Source of the DNA: Pseudooceanicola batsensis HTCC2597
GTDB lineage: Bacteria > Pseudomonadota > Alphaproteobacteria > Rhodobacterales > Rhodobacteraceae
DNA: 64,000 nucleotides
Assembly: GCF_000152725.1 (NCBI RefSeq)
Contig: NZ_CH724131.1
Coordinates: 848,729-912,728 of the forward strand
Direction of reading: 5' to 3'
Numbering within the stretch: the first letter of the stretch is position 1; each line of letters starts with the position of its first letter. Below the pieces are notes generated by a model, which worked only from the letters and a program-made list of their open reading frames with translations, ran no database searches and was not told the DNA's origin. Shown here one piece after another: positions 17,421-26,059 of the stretch. Position numbers and translations under genes: made by a program.

Positions 17421-18990
17421 CTCGGCAATTATCCACCGATTTTGCCTGGCCGCGACGCTGGCACTGACCGCCGGCACCGCTCCGGCGCGCGAGCCGATTT
17501 CCGCGATAGACTGGCTGGACCGGCAGGACGGCCTCGCCGGACTGGGCGCGCAGCCGGACGGCGACACCACCACGACACCGAACATCGCCGAACCGCCGGT
17601 CGCCGACAGCGTCACCACGCCCCAGGTCGAGACCCGACCGCTCGATGCGCCGCAGGCCGGCGCGGTCGGGCTGCTGCCCCGCTCCGTCACCGGGCTGCCG
17701 GTGACGATCTGGGAAAATTCGCAGTCCGCCACCCTGACCGGCAAGCTCGAACGCCTGGACGTGACCGGCCTTCCGGCCATGCAGTCGCTGCTCTATTCGC
17801 TGCTGCTGACCGAAGCCGAGCCCCCCCGGCAGGATCGGGGCGGCCTGTCCTTCCTGCTGGCGCGGATCGACGCGCTGATCGAACTGGGCGCGGTCGAACC
17901 CGCCCTGTCGCTGACCGAACGCGCCGCGCCCGAGACCGCGCCGGCGCTGTTCTCCCGCTGGTTCGACCTCGCCCTGCTGACGGGCAACGAACACCGCGTC
18001 TGCCAGGAAATGCGCGACCGCCCCGCCCTGGCGCCGTCGCTGCCCGCACTGGCCTTCTGCCGCGCCAGCCAGGGTCAGTGGGACCTGGCGGCCCTCACGG
18101 TCGGCAGCGCCGCCGCGCTCGAGATGATGCCGGCGGCCGAGGAAAGCCTGATGCGCCTCTACCTCGATCCCGACCTGGCCGAAGCCACGCCGCAGATGCC
18201 GCCGCCGGCCACCATAACCCCGCTGTCGTTCCGCCTTGCCGAAGCCATCGGGCATCCGCTCCCCGCGACGGGCCTGCCCCGCGCCTATGCCATGGCCGAC
18301 CTGCGCGGCCTCTCGGGCTGGCGGGCCGAGATCGAGGCCGCGGAACGCCTGACACGCACCGGTGCGCTGGCCGAGAACCGGCTGCTCGGCGTCTACACCG
18401 ACCGCAAGCCCGCGGCCTCGGGCGCCGTGTGGGACCGTGTCGAGGCCGTGCAGGACCTCGACGCAGCCATCCGCTCCGGCGCGAGCGACGCGATTTCCGC
18501 CGCGCTGCCGCCGGCCTGGAAAGCCATCCGTGACGCGGAACTCGAGGTGCCCTTCGCACGGCTGTGGAGCGCAGAGCTGACCAAGGCCGCTCCGACCGGG
18601 GCCGCGGCCCGGCTGGTCTTCGAAATCGCCATGCTGAGCCCGGATTACGAGACCCACGCCGCCGCGCTTTCCCCGGTCGGCCCGCGCGAGACCTTCCTCG
18701 CCGCGGTCGCCGGCGGCGACCCGTCCTCGGCCTCGGCGCCCGACGCCACCGCCCGCGCGATCCAGCGAGGCTTCTCCGGCACCGGCGCGATTCCCGACAG
18801 CATCCGCCTCGCCTTGCGCGGGGAAAAGCTCGGCGAGGCGATCCTCGAGGCCATGAGCCATGTGTCGCGGGCGGCCGAGGGCGCCACCAAGGACATCGCC
18901 CCCGCCCTGGCCACGCTGCGCGCGGTCGGGCTCGAGGACACCGCCCGCCGCACGGCCCTGCAACTGATGATCCTGGACCGCCTCCGGTGA
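17410..18990 (+). CDS. Exported protein of unknown function upstream of xerD
   Basis: A 526-residue protein starting MRTSSAIIHRFCLAATLALT, a Sec signal peptide with probable cleavage after TAPA-R. The mature part begins with a Thr/Pro-rich linker (about 45-80) and continues as an alpha-helical, Ala/Leu-rich repeat-like protein suggestive of a TPR or solenoid fold, though no motif is firm. The start at 17410 is chosen over longer in-frame starts because it places the signal peptide at the N-terminus and overlaps the small gene. The TGA overlaps the GTG start of xerD. Function unknown. Periplasmic. Confidence 0.75.
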   Translation: MRTSSAIIHRFCLAATLALTAGTAPAREPISAIDWLDRQDGLAGLGAQPDGDTTTTPNIAEPPVADSVTTPQVETRPLDAPQAGAVGLLPRSVTGLPVTIWENSQSATLTGKLERLDVTGLPAMQSLLYSLLLTEAEPPRQDRGGLSFLLARIDALIELGAVEPALSLTERAAPETAPALFSRWFDLALLTGNEHRVCQEMRDRPALAPSLPALAFCRASQGQWDLAALTVGSAAALEMMPAAEESLMRLYLDPDLAEATPQMPPPATITPLSFRLAEAIGHPLPATGLPRAYAMADLRGLSGWRAEIEAAERLTRTGALAENRLLGVYTDRKPAASGAVWDRVEAVQDLDAAIRSGASDAISAALPPAWKAIRDAELEVPFARLWSAELTKAAPTGAAARLVFEIAMLSPDYETHAAALSPVGPRETFLAAVAGGDPSSASAPDATARAIQRGFSGTGAIPDSIRLALRGEKLGEAILEAMSHVSRAAEGATKDIAPALATLRAVGLEDTARRTALQLMILDRLR

Positions 18991-19934
18991 CCGGGTCCGC
19001 CGCGCACCGCTGGATCTCGTCGTTCCTCGAGGCCCAGGCCGCCGAGGCCGGCGCCTCGCGCAACACGCTGCTCGCCTACGGGCGCGACCTCAAGGATTTC
19101 GCCGGCTGGCTGGAGCGGCAACACCACGCCATCGACAGCGCCACCCGCGCGGATGTCGAGGCCTATCTGACCGACTGCGACGCCCAGGGCCTGTCGCAGG
19201 CCACGCGGGCGCGGCGCCTCTCCGCGATCCGGCAGCTCTTCCGCTTCGCCTTCGAAGAGGGCTGGCGCTCCGACAACCCCGCCATCGAGATCCGCGGCCC
19301 CGGGCGCAGCAGGAAACTCCCCAGGACACTGACCACGGACGAGGTGGGCGCCCTGCTCGACGCCGCCCGCACCAAGGGACGGAACGAGAGCGACCGCCTG
19401 CGCAACACCTGCCTGATGGAACTGCTCTACGCCACGGGGATGCGGGTCACGGAACTCGTCTCTCTCCCCCTTGCCGCGGCCAGGGGCGATCCCCGGATGC
19501 TGCTGATCCGTGGCAAGGGCGGCAAGGAACGCATGGTCCCCCTCTCGCCCCCCGCGCGCGAGGCACTGGCCGCCTGGCTCGCCGCCCGCGAGGCCCGGGA
19601 CGAGGCCCTGCCCCGCGGTGCCCGCCCCTCGCGTGCGCTCTTTCCCTCGCGCTCGGCCGAAGGGCACCTGACACGGCACAGGTTCTACATCCTGATCAAG
19701 GAGATCGCCCTCGCCGCCGGGGTCTCGCCCGCCAAGGTCACGCCGCACACCCTGCGCCACGCCTTCGCCACGCATCTGCTCGAGAACGGCGCCGACCTGC
19801 GTGCGATCCAGACCCTCCTGGGTCATGCCGACCTGGCGACGACGGAGATCTACACCCACGTGCTGGAACATCGGCTGCGGGAGCTGGTGGAAACCCACCA
19901 CCCGCTGAATCGCGCCGCCTCCGACCCGGCTTGA
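18987..19934 (+). CDS. xerD: Site-specific tyrosine recombinase XerD
   Basis: A 315-residue recombinase that resolves chromosome dimers at dif with XerC. An N-terminal SAM-like core-binding domain (about 6-95) is followed by the catalytic domain with R153 (in ATGMRVTEL), the lysine of GKGGK (about 176-180), H254 and R257 (HTLRHAF), H280 (LGHADLATT) and the nucleophile Y289 (IYTHV). GTG at 18987 overlaps the previous TGA. Longer in-frame starts run through the upstream gene. Synteny with aroK-aroB marks this as the housekeeping Xer, not a phage integrase. Confidence 0.93.
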   Translation: MTGSAAHRWISSFLEAQAAEAGASRNTLLAYGRDLKDFAGWLERQHHAIDSATRADVEAYLTDCDAQGLSQATRARRLSAIRQLFRFAFEEGWRSDNPAIEIRGPGRSRKLPRTLTTDEVGALLDAARTKGRNESDRLRNTCLMELLYATGMRVTELVSLPLAAARGDPRMLLIRGKGGKERMVPLSPPAREALAAWLAAREARDEALPRGARPSRALFPSRSAEGHLTRHRFYILIKEIALAAGVSPAKVTPHTLRHAFATHLLENGADLRAIQTLLGHADLATTEIYTHVLEHRLRELVETHHPLNRAASDPA

Positions 19935-19983
19935 TCCCGCGGGCGACGGATCGCATAAGGCAGGTTCTAGCTCCGGGGGCACC

Positions 19984-21306
19984 ATGACCGAACCGCTGAC
20001 CACCGCCTATGACTCCGCCTTCTGGCTGACAGGGGGCGCCATCCTGCTTCTGCTCGTGCTGTCGGGCTTCTTCTCGGGCTCGGAAACCGCGCTCACCGCC
20101 GCTTCGCGCGGCAAGCTGCGGGCGCAGGCCGACAAGGGGTCGCGCGGCGCGCAGCGCGCCCTCGTGATCACCGAGGACAACGAGAAACTCATCGGCTCGG
20201 TCCTTCTGGGCAACAACCTGGTGAACATCCTGTCGACCTCGCTCGCGACGGCGCTCTTCACCCGTCTCTTCGGTGACAGCGGCGTCGCGCTGGCGACGCT
20301 CGTGATGACGGCGCTCGTGCTGATCTTCGCCGAGGTGCTGCCCAAGACCTACGCCATCACCAATGCCGAGAAGGCCGCCGCCGGCGTCTCGGGCCCGATC
20401 CAGTTCGTCGTCACCGTCTTCGCGCCGCTGGTCTCGGCCATCCGGGTGCTGGTCCGCGCGGTCCTGCGCGTCTTCGGCGTGCGCGCCGACCCCGACAGCC
20501 ACATCCTTGCCGTGCGCGAGGAAATCGCCGGCGCGCTCCAGCTGGGCCATTCCGAAGGCGTCGTGGAAAAGGAGGACCGCGACCGCATCCTGGGCGCGCT
20601 CGACCTCTCCGACCGCTTCGTCGAGGAAATCATGCTCCACCGCAGCCGGATCGAGATGATCGACGCCGACAGCCCGGTCGAGGACATCCTCTCGCAAAGC
20701 CTGCAGTCCAATCACACCCGCCTGCCGGTCTATCGCGGCGACCCCGAGAACATCATCGGCATCGTCCATGCCAAGGACCTCCTGCGCGCGATCCACAGCA
20801 TGTCCGTCGAAACCGACCGCTCGCTGGTCGAGGCCTTCGCCGCCTTCAAGATCACCGACGTGATGATGAAGCCCTACTTCGTCCCCGAGACGACGACGCT
20901 GGACGAACAGATGCGCCAGTTCCTCAGCCAGAGGACCCACTTCGCGCTGGTGGTCGACGAATACGGCGCGCTGCGCGGGCTGCTGACGCTCGAGGACATC
21001 CTCGAGGAGATCGTCGGCGAGATAACCGACGAATTCGACCCCGCGGCGGACCACGACCTGCGCCGCACGGACGACGGCCAGTTCATCGTCGACGGCGCCA
21101 TGACGATCCGCGACCTCAACCGCGCGATGGACTGGAACCTGCCGGACGAAGAGGCCAACACGATCGCCGGCCTCGTCATCCACGAGGCTCAGACCATTCC
21201 CAGCACCGGCCAGGTCTTTTCCTTTCACGGCTTCCGCTTCGAAGTGCTGGCCCGCAAGGACAACCGGATCACCCGACTAAAGATCCGCCCCCTGATGGCC
21301 GCCTGA
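19984..21306 (+). CDS. CorC/HlyC-type membrane protein with CBS domains (CNNM/UPF0053)
   Basis: A 440-residue protein. A DUF21 membrane domain (about 15-190) has SGFFSGSETALTAASR, the family's substrate-site motif. Two CBS domains (about 205-330) and a C-terminal CorC_HlyC domain (about 350-435) with GLVIHEAQTIPSTGQVF follow. Members are linked to magnesium or cobalt efflux or homeostasis. The ion carried here is not known. GGGGGC precedes the ATG. A GCGCC/GGCGC hairpin and a structured repeat follow the stop. Confidence 0.9.
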   Translation: MTEPLTTAYDSAFWLTGGAILLLLVLSGFFSGSETALTAASRGKLRAQADKGSRGAQRALVITEDNEKLIGSVLLGNNLVNILSTSLATALFTRLFGDSGVALATLVMTALVLIFAEVLPKTYAITNAEKAAAGVSGPIQFVVTVFAPLVSAIRVLVRAVLRVFGVRADPDSHILAVREEIAGALQLGHSEGVVEKEDRDRILGALDLSDRFVEEIMLHRSRIEMIDADSPVEDILSQSLQSNHTRLPVYRGDPENIIGIVHAKDLLRAIHSMSVETDRSLVEAFAAFKITDVMMKPYFVPETTTLDEQMRQFLSQRTHFALVVDEYGALRGLLTLEDILEEIVGEITDEFDPAADHDLRRTDDGQFIVDGAMTIRDLNRAMDWNLPDEEANTIAGLVIHEAQTIPSTGQVFSFHGFRFEVLARKDNRITRLKIRPLMAA

Positions 21307-21315
21307 TCCGATCGC

Positions 21316-21328
21316 GCGCCTGCGGCGC
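21316..21328. repeat. GCGCC-TGC-GGCGC hairpin just past the CorC-type gene
   Basis: A 5-bp stem with a TGC loop begins 10 bases after the stop. The same hairpin, with a few bases either side, is found next to the stop codons of the agmatinase gene (within 37278-37300) and the glucosylglycerate phosphorylase gene (within 55293-55315). It is the distal module of the repeat family in this window. Confidence 0.6.
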
Positions 21329-21343
21329 ATTGCATGCTCGGTT

Positions 21344-21405
21344 GAGGGGCTCTGCCCCTCGGCCCTCGCGGGCCTCACCCCGGGATACTTCAAAGACCAA
21401 AGAAG
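21344..21405 (-). repeat. Structured repeat, copy A
   Basis: Read on the minus strand: core CTTCTTTGGTCTTTGAAG then TATCCCGGGG, spacer GTGA, hairpin 1 GGCCC/GGGCC (GCGA loop), hairpin 2 GAGGGGC/GCCCCTC (AGA loop). It has the same order of parts as copies C, D and F, with different stem sequences. It lies 3' of the CorC-type gene and points back at it. Confidence 0.8.
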
Positions 21406-21420
21406 AGATGGTCGCCCCTG

Positions 21421-21466
21421 CTTCTTTGGTCCGGAAAATATCCCGGGGTCCGGGGCAGAGCCCCGG
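21421..21466 (+). repeat. Structured repeat, copy B (short form)
   Basis: Core CTTCTTTGGTCCGG then AAAATATCCCGGGG, followed directly by a GGGGC-AGA-GCCCC hairpin; hairpin 1 is absent. It faces copy A across 15 bases, making an inverted pair between the convergent CorC-type and bioY genes. Confidence 0.8.
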
Positions 21467-21478
21467 TCCCTCGGCATG

Positions 21479-21506
21479 CAAAAGGCGCGCCCCGCGGGAC
21501 GCGCCT
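21479..21506 (-). terminator. Intrinsic terminator of bioY
   Basis: Minus strand AGGCGCG/CGCGCCT with an inner CCC/GGG extension, then TTTTGC. It starts 26 bases past the bioY stop. Confidence 0.85.
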
Positions 21507-21532
21507 CAAGTCATTCGGACCGAATGTGCCGG

Positions 21533-22138
21533 TCAGCCGCGGGCGCGGCCGATCAGTTTCCATGCCGCCGGCAGGATCAGCGCGGCCAGGGCGAGTTTCA
21601 GCAGATCGCCGATGATGAAGGGAGTAAGCCCCCACTCCAGGATCGGCTTGTCCCAGCCGTAGAGCATGCCCAGCCAGCCCAGGCCGGGAATGTAGAGCAG
21701 GATGTTGCCGAGCAGCATCGCCAGCGCCATCCAGAGCACCGACCGGTCCCAGCCGCGCTGTGCGAGCGCACCAAGCAGGACGGTCGCCAAGACATAGCCC
21801 AGCAGATAGCCGCCGGTCGAACCCATCATGTAGTCGACCCCGTTCAGCTCGGCCGTGGAGGACTGGAAGATGTCGAAGCCGAGCAGGCCGATCAGCATGT
21901 AGCCCATGATCGTGGTGAGGCCGAGTTTCGCGCCGTAGGCGGCGCCGATGCCCAGCACGGCGAAGGTGCCCATGCCGACCGCGACCGGCGAACCCGGTAC
22001 CGGGAGCTTGATCTTCGCGCAGACCGCCAGCAGGGCGATGCCCGCGACGACTAGTGCCGCCTGTTTCAGACGCAGGGCCGCGCCTTCGGTCGGACCGAAC
22101 GCCTCGGTCAGGACGCGTGCCGTCGATGCCTGGGACAT
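21533..22138 (-). CDS. bioY: Biotin transporter BioY
   Basis: A 201-residue membrane protein with six hydrophobic segments, the S-component of a biotin ECF transporter. Family features include KIKLPVPGSPVAVGMGTFAVL after helix 1, GSTGGYLLGYVLATVL, and PFIIGDLLKLALAALILPA in the last helices. The ATG at 22138 has GGAGGA 5 bases upstream. The longer frame lacks a site. No BioM or BioN gene is adjacent. Rhodobacteraceae BioY may work alone or with BioMN elsewhere. I find no TTATMKATAA-type BioR box in the 5' spacer. Confidence 0.92.
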   Translation of the reverse strand: MSQASTARVLTEAFGPTEGAALRLKQAALVVAGIALLAVCAKIKLPVPGSPVAVGMGTFAVLGIGAAYGAKLGLTTIMGYMLIGLLGFDIFQSSTAELNGVDYMMGSTGGYLLGYVLATVLLGALAQRGWDRSVLWMALAMLLGNILLYIPGLGWLGMLYGWDKPILEWGLTPFIIGDLLKLALAALILPAAWKLIGRARG

Positions 22139-22241
22139 GTTTTCCTCCGTTCCCGTCGAACTGTCGTTGCCCCCGTGATGCCCCAAGGGTCGCGGAATCG
22201 CAAGCGGAGACGGAGGGCGCTCCGTTCGAAGTTGCAAAGTC

Positions 22242-22273
22242 GGATTTCGCAAACCGCACCCGTTTGCAAATCC
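22242..22273. repeat. Imperfect inverted repeat between bioY and the DUF6314 gene
   Basis: GGATTTCGCAAAC (22242-22254) pairs with GTTTGCAAATCC (22262-22273) with one bulged base around seven bases. It starts 2 bases past the DUF6314 stop. There is no clear T run, so it is either a weak terminator, an attenuator-like hairpin ahead of bioY, or an operator. Confidence 0.5.
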
Positions 22274-22274
22274 G

Positions 22275-22691
22275 CTAAGTCGGACCTGTCACCGGGGCAT
22301 AGCGCGCGACCATCCCGTAATCCTTGCGCGGGCCCGTCACGCGCCAGGCGGTCGACCACAGGGGCCATTGGCTGAAATCATAGGCGACCTCGTAGATGTC
22401 GGGAGCGCAATGATGCCGCGTGCCGGGCGCGTCCCCCCCGGCCACGCGATGAAAGAACCGGCCGTCCTCGAAGAAGACCTCGAGACCCGTCGCCGTTTCG
22501 CGCCACAGGTACCGCCGGCTCGCCCGCATGGGGCCCTGCCCCTCGATCCGCATTTCGCCGGTTTCGGTGAGGATCAGCCCGCCCGGGTCGGGCGCGAAGA
22601 CCGACAGGCCCTCGAAGGTCGCATCCGGCCCGATGGTGTTTCGCACGGTGCGACTCATCCGCCACCGCCCTTCGAAGTCGCTCAGCCGCAT
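22275..22691 (-). CDS. DUF6314 family protein
   Basis: A 138-residue soluble protein beginning MRLSDFEGRWRMSR and rich in aromatic residues and beta strands (LEVFFEDGRFFHRV, HHCAPDIYEVAYDF). I recognise it as the DUF6314 type found widely in Rhodobacteraceae, which looks like a small lipocalin-like beta barrel. Function unknown. The ATG at 22691 is supported by GGAGGAGC immediately upstream. The reading frame extends far beyond it, but only as a shadow of purB. It is divergent from purB. Confidence 0.75.
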   Translation of the reverse strand: MRLSDFEGRWRMSRTVRNTIGPDATFEGLSVFAPDPGGLILTETGEMRIEGQGPMRASRRYLWRETATGLEVFFEDGRFFHRVAGGDAPGTRHHCAPDIYEVAYDFSQWPLWSTAWRVTGPRKDYGMVARYAPVTGPT

Positions 22692-22787
22692 TGCTCCTCC
22701 GCGACACCGGGCCGCCCCCTTCTCCGTCTTGTCCCCCTGATGCCCCGGCGTTAAGACGCGCGCAACCCGGTCCAACAGGAGCGCCCG

Positions 22788-24095
22788 ATGATCCCCCGCT
22801 ATTCCCGCCCCGACATGGTCGCGATCTGGTCCCCCGAGACCAAGTTCCGCATCTGGTACGAGATCGAGGCCCATGCCTGCGATGCCATGGCCGATCTCGG
22901 CGTCATCCCGCGCGAGAACGCCGAGGCCGTCTGGAAGGCGAAGGACGTGGAGTTCGACGTGGACCGCATCGACGAGATCGAGCGCGAGACCAAGCACGAC
23001 GTCATCGCCTTTCTCACCCACCTCGCCGAACATGTCGGATCCGACGAGGCGCGGTTCGTCCATCAGGGCATGACCTCGTCCGACGTGCTGGACACCTGCT
23101 TCAACGTGCAGCTGACCCGCGCCGCGGATATCCTCATCAAGGACATCGAAGGGCTGCTCGCGGCGCTGAAGACACGCGCCTACGAGCACAAGGACACGGT
23201 GCGCATCGGCCGGTCCCACGGCATCCACGCCGAGCCCACCACCATGGGACTGACCTTCGCCCGTTTCTATGCCGAGATGGACCGCAACCTCAGCCGCATG
23301 CGCGATGCGCGGGCCGAGATCGCGACCGGCGCGATCTCCGGCGCGGTCGGCACCTTCGCCAACATCGACCCGGCGGTCGAGGAACATGTCTGCGACAAGC
23401 TCGGCCTCGTGCCCGAACCGATCAGCACGCAGGTCATCCCGCGCGACCGGCACGCCGCCTTCTTCGCCACGCTCGGCGTCATCGCCAGCAGCATCGAGAA
23501 CGTCGCCACCGAGATCCGTCACATGCAGCGGACCGAGGTGCTGGAAGCGGCGGAATTCTTCTCGATGGGGCAGAAGGGCTCGTCCGCGATGCCGCACAAG
23601 AAGAACCCGGTGCTGACCGAGAATCTCACCGGTCTCGCCCGTCTCGTCCGCATGGCGGTGATCCCGGCGATGGAGAATGTGGCCCTCTGGCACGAGCGCG
23701 ACATCTCGCATTCCTCGGTCGAGCGGAACATCGGACCCGACACCACGATCACGCTTGATTTCGCCCTCGCCCGGTTGACCGGCGTGATCGAGAAGCTGCT
23801 GGTCTATCCGCAGCACATGCTGGACAACATGAACAAGTTTCCCGGCCTCGTCATGTCGCAGCGGGTTCTGCTGGCGCTGACGCAGGCCGGTGTCAGCCGG
23901 GAGGACGCCTATCGCCTCGTCCAGCGCAACGCGATGAAGGTCTGGGACCAGCGCACCGACTTCCGCGAGGAATTGCTGGCGGACGAGGAGGTGCGCGCGG
24001 CGCTTTCAGAAGACGAGATCAACGAGAAGTTCGACCTGGGCTATCACACCAAGCACGTGGACACGATTTTCGCCCGGGTCTTCGGCGAGGGTTGA
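22788..24095 (+). CDS. purB: Adenylosuccinate lyase
   Basis: A 435-residue member of the fumarase/aspartase superfamily. It acts twice in purine synthesis, releasing fumarate from SAICAR and from adenylosuccinate. The superfamily signature GSSAMPHKKNP (about 264-274) contains the catalytic serine loop. TSSDVLDTC and GRSHGIHAEPTT carry substrate-binding residues. AGGAG lies 8 bases before the ATG. Confidence 0.97.
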   Translation: MIPRYSRPDMVAIWSPETKFRIWYEIEAHACDAMADLGVIPRENAEAVWKAKDVEFDVDRIDEIERETKHDVIAFLTHLAEHVGSDEARFVHQGMTSSDVLDTCFNVQLTRAADILIKDIEGLLAALKTRAYEHKDTVRIGRSHGIHAEPTTMGLTFARFYAEMDRNLSRMRDARAEIATGAISGAVGTFANIDPAVEEHVCDKLGLVPEPISTQVIPRDRHAAFFATLGVIASSIENVATEIRHMQRTEVLEAAEFFSMGQKGSSAMPHKKNPVLTENLTGLARLVRMAVIPAMENVALWHERDISHSSVERNIGPDTTITLDFALARLTGVIEKLLVYPQHMLDNMNKFPGLVMSQRVLLALTQAGVSREDAYRLVQRNAMKVWDQRTDFREELLADEEVRAALSEDEINEKFDLGYHTKHVDTIFARVFGEG

Positions 24096-24235
24096 GCGCG
24101 GCTCTCGCCCAGTCGGCGGGCCCGGCCCCGGCGAGAGGGCCCGGGCCGCCCGTTCCCGGCCTATGGACATGCCCGCGTGACGCCCATATGGCTTGGGCCA
24201 TGTTCCAGACCATAGCGCCGGGGAAGGCCTGAATC

Positions 24236-25135
24236 ATGTGGGGCCGACTCAGCCAGACCAACCGCGCGATCCTTCTGATGATCGGCGCCATCTTCTGCTT
24301 CACTGCCATGGACGCGGCGGCCAAGGCGATTTCGATGCAGTCCAGCCCGGTCATGGCCCTCTGGGCGCGGTATACGGGCCAGATGACGCTGGTGCTGATC
24401 CTGGTGGCACCGCGCCTGCGCAGCGTCGCCCGGACCGAGTTTCCGAAATTGCAGGTTCTGCGGTCCATCTTCCTGCTCGGGGCGACGGCGTCCTTCTTCA
24501 CCGGCCTCACCTTTCTGGGGCTCGCCGAGACCACCGCTCTCATGGACATCAACCCGGTGCTCATCACCCTTGGCGCGGCGGTCTTTCTCGGGGAAAAGCT
24601 GGGACCACGCCGCATCCTGGGGATCGCCGCGGCGCTGGTCGGCGCGATGATCATCATCCGACCCGGCAGCGGCGTCTTTTCGTGGGCGGCCATCTTTCCG
24701 CTCATGGCGGCCGTCTTCTATTCGGCCTATTCCCTGGCCACCCGCTTCGTCGGCCATCGCGAGGATCCCTGGACCTCGCTGCTCTATGCGGCGCTCTTCG
24801 GATCGGTCGTGATGACCGGGATCGCCATCTTCAACTGGCACACCCCCGACTGCACGACGATCGCGCTGATGCTCGTCCTTTCGGTCGTCGCCACCTTGGG
24901 GCAGCTGTTCCTGATCCGCGCCCTGGCCGGCGGCGAGGCCGCCATGCTAGCCCCCTTCGCCTATTCCGGGCTGATCTTCGCCACGCTCTGGGGCCTGCTC
25001 TTCTTCGACGAGTTCCCGGATTTCTGGACCATTGTCGGTGCAGTTGTGGTGGTCGCCGCCGGGCTTTATGTCTGGCACCGAGAAACCCGCGCGGCCCCCG
25101 CCCTGGCGCGGGCCAAGGCCGATGAAGGACACTGA
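24236..25135 (+). CDS. EamA/DMT family transporter
   Basis: A 299-residue protein with ten predicted helices in two EamA repeats (about 10-140 and 155-285). Repeat landmarks include TTALMDINPVLITLGAAVFLGE, shortened here to its helix-4 core, and GLLFFDEFPDFWTIVGA in the second half. Substrate unknown; exporters of metabolites or amino acids are common in the family. GGGAAGG precedes the ATG. The acyltransferase gene follows after 9 bases, so co-transcription is likely. Confidence 0.88.
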   Translation: MWGRLSQTNRAILLMIGAIFCFTAMDAAAKAISMQSSPVMALWARYTGQMTLVLILVAPRLRSVARTEFPKLQVLRSIFLLGATASFFTGLTFLGLAETTALMDINPVLITLGAAVFLGEKLGPRRILGIAAALVGAMIIIRPGSGVFSWAAIFPLMAAVFYSAYSLATRFVGHREDPWTSLLYAALFGSVVMTGIAIFNWHTPDCTTIALMLVLSVVATLGQLFLIRALAGGEAAMLAPFAYSGLIFATLWGLLFFDEFPDFWTIVGAVVVVAAGLYVWHRETRAAPALARAKADEGH

Positions 25136-25144
25136 CGAGGTCAC

Positions 25145-26059
25145 ATGATGGAGCCGAAAGACCTCCCCCTGCCACGACGCATCGGGCAGTTCCTGATGAA
25201 CTTCGTCCTGGAAGGGATGCTCCGCCTCGCGCTGGCCCTGCCCTACGAACGCCGCGTCCCCCTGGCCGGATGGCTCGTCTCGCGGATCGTGGCGCCGCTG
25301 GCCGGGTGGCGGCGCCGGATCCGCACCAACCTCGCCCATGCCTGGCCGGACCTGCCCGGCGACGAGGTCGAACGCCTGGTCCGCGCCGTGCCCGACAACG
25401 CCGGCCGTGCCCTGATCGAGATGTACTCGGGCGACGACCTGAAGGCCCGGGTGCGCCAGGTGACGCCCGAAGGCCCTGGCTGGGCCGTGGTGAAAGAGGC
25501 GCATGCCGAGGGGCGGCCGATCTTCTTCCTCTCCGGCCATTTCGGCAATTACGACGCGGCCAGAAGCCTCGTCGCCATGGAATTCGGCGAGATCGGCGCC
25601 CTCTACCGCCCGCTCAACAACGTCTATTTCAACCGGCACTACGTCGAGGCCATGACCACCGTCGCGCGACCGCTCTTTCCGCGCGGCCGCCGCGGCCTGG
25701 CCGAGATGATGAAATACGTGCGCAAGGGCCGCTTCGTGGCGATCCTGAACGACCAGCACTTCGGCCACGGCGCGCCCCTGACCTTTTTCGGGCGCACCGC
25801 CTATACCGCGCTGTCGATTCCCGAAATCGCCATGAAGCTCGACGCGCTGATCGTTCCGGCCTATGCCATCCGGCAACCCGACGGCCTGTCCTTCCGCGTC
25901 GTCTTCGAAGAGCCGATCCCCCACACGTCGCCGGAAGAGGTCGGACAGGCCCTGAACGACTCGCTCGAACGGCGCGTTCGCGACAATCCGGGCCAGTGGC
26001 TCTGGCTCCACCGCCGGTGGAAGCCCGGGCCCGCGGGACCGGACGCCCGGACCGGTTAA
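25145..26059 (+). CDS. Lysophospholipid / lauroyl acyltransferase, LpxL-HtrB family
   Basis: A 304-residue membrane-anchored acyltransferase. The HX4D catalytic motif HFGNYD places H132 and D137 in the active site. A hydrophobic N-terminal anchor (about 15-33), RPLNNVYFNRHY and NDQHFGHGAPLTFFG also fit the family. It would add a secondary acyl chain to lipid A or acylate a related lipid. GAGGT lies just before the ATG, and a second ATG follows immediately. Its TAA shares the palindrome TTAA with the convergent DUF1223 gene. Confidence 0.88.
   Translation: MMEPKDLPLPRRIGQFLMNFVLEGMLRLALALPYERRVPLAGWLVSRIVAPLAGWRRRIRTNLAHAWPDLPGDEVERLVRAVPDNAGRALIEMYSGDDLKARVRQVTPEGPGWAVVKEAHAEGRPIFFLSGHFGNYDAARSLVAMEFGEIGALYRPLNNVYFNRHYVEAMTTVARPLFPRGRRGLAEMMKYVRKGRFVAILNDQHFGHGAPLTFFGRTAYTALSIPEIAMKLDALIVPAYAIRQPDGLSFRVVFEEPIPHTSPEEVGQALNDSLERRVRDNPGQWLWLHRRWKPGPAGPDARTG

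Noticed and set aside
18987-19934. Phage or island integrase
   Set aside because: The recombinase sits in the conserved aroB-aroK-xerD context with no attachment site or phage genes, and reads as housekeeping XerD.
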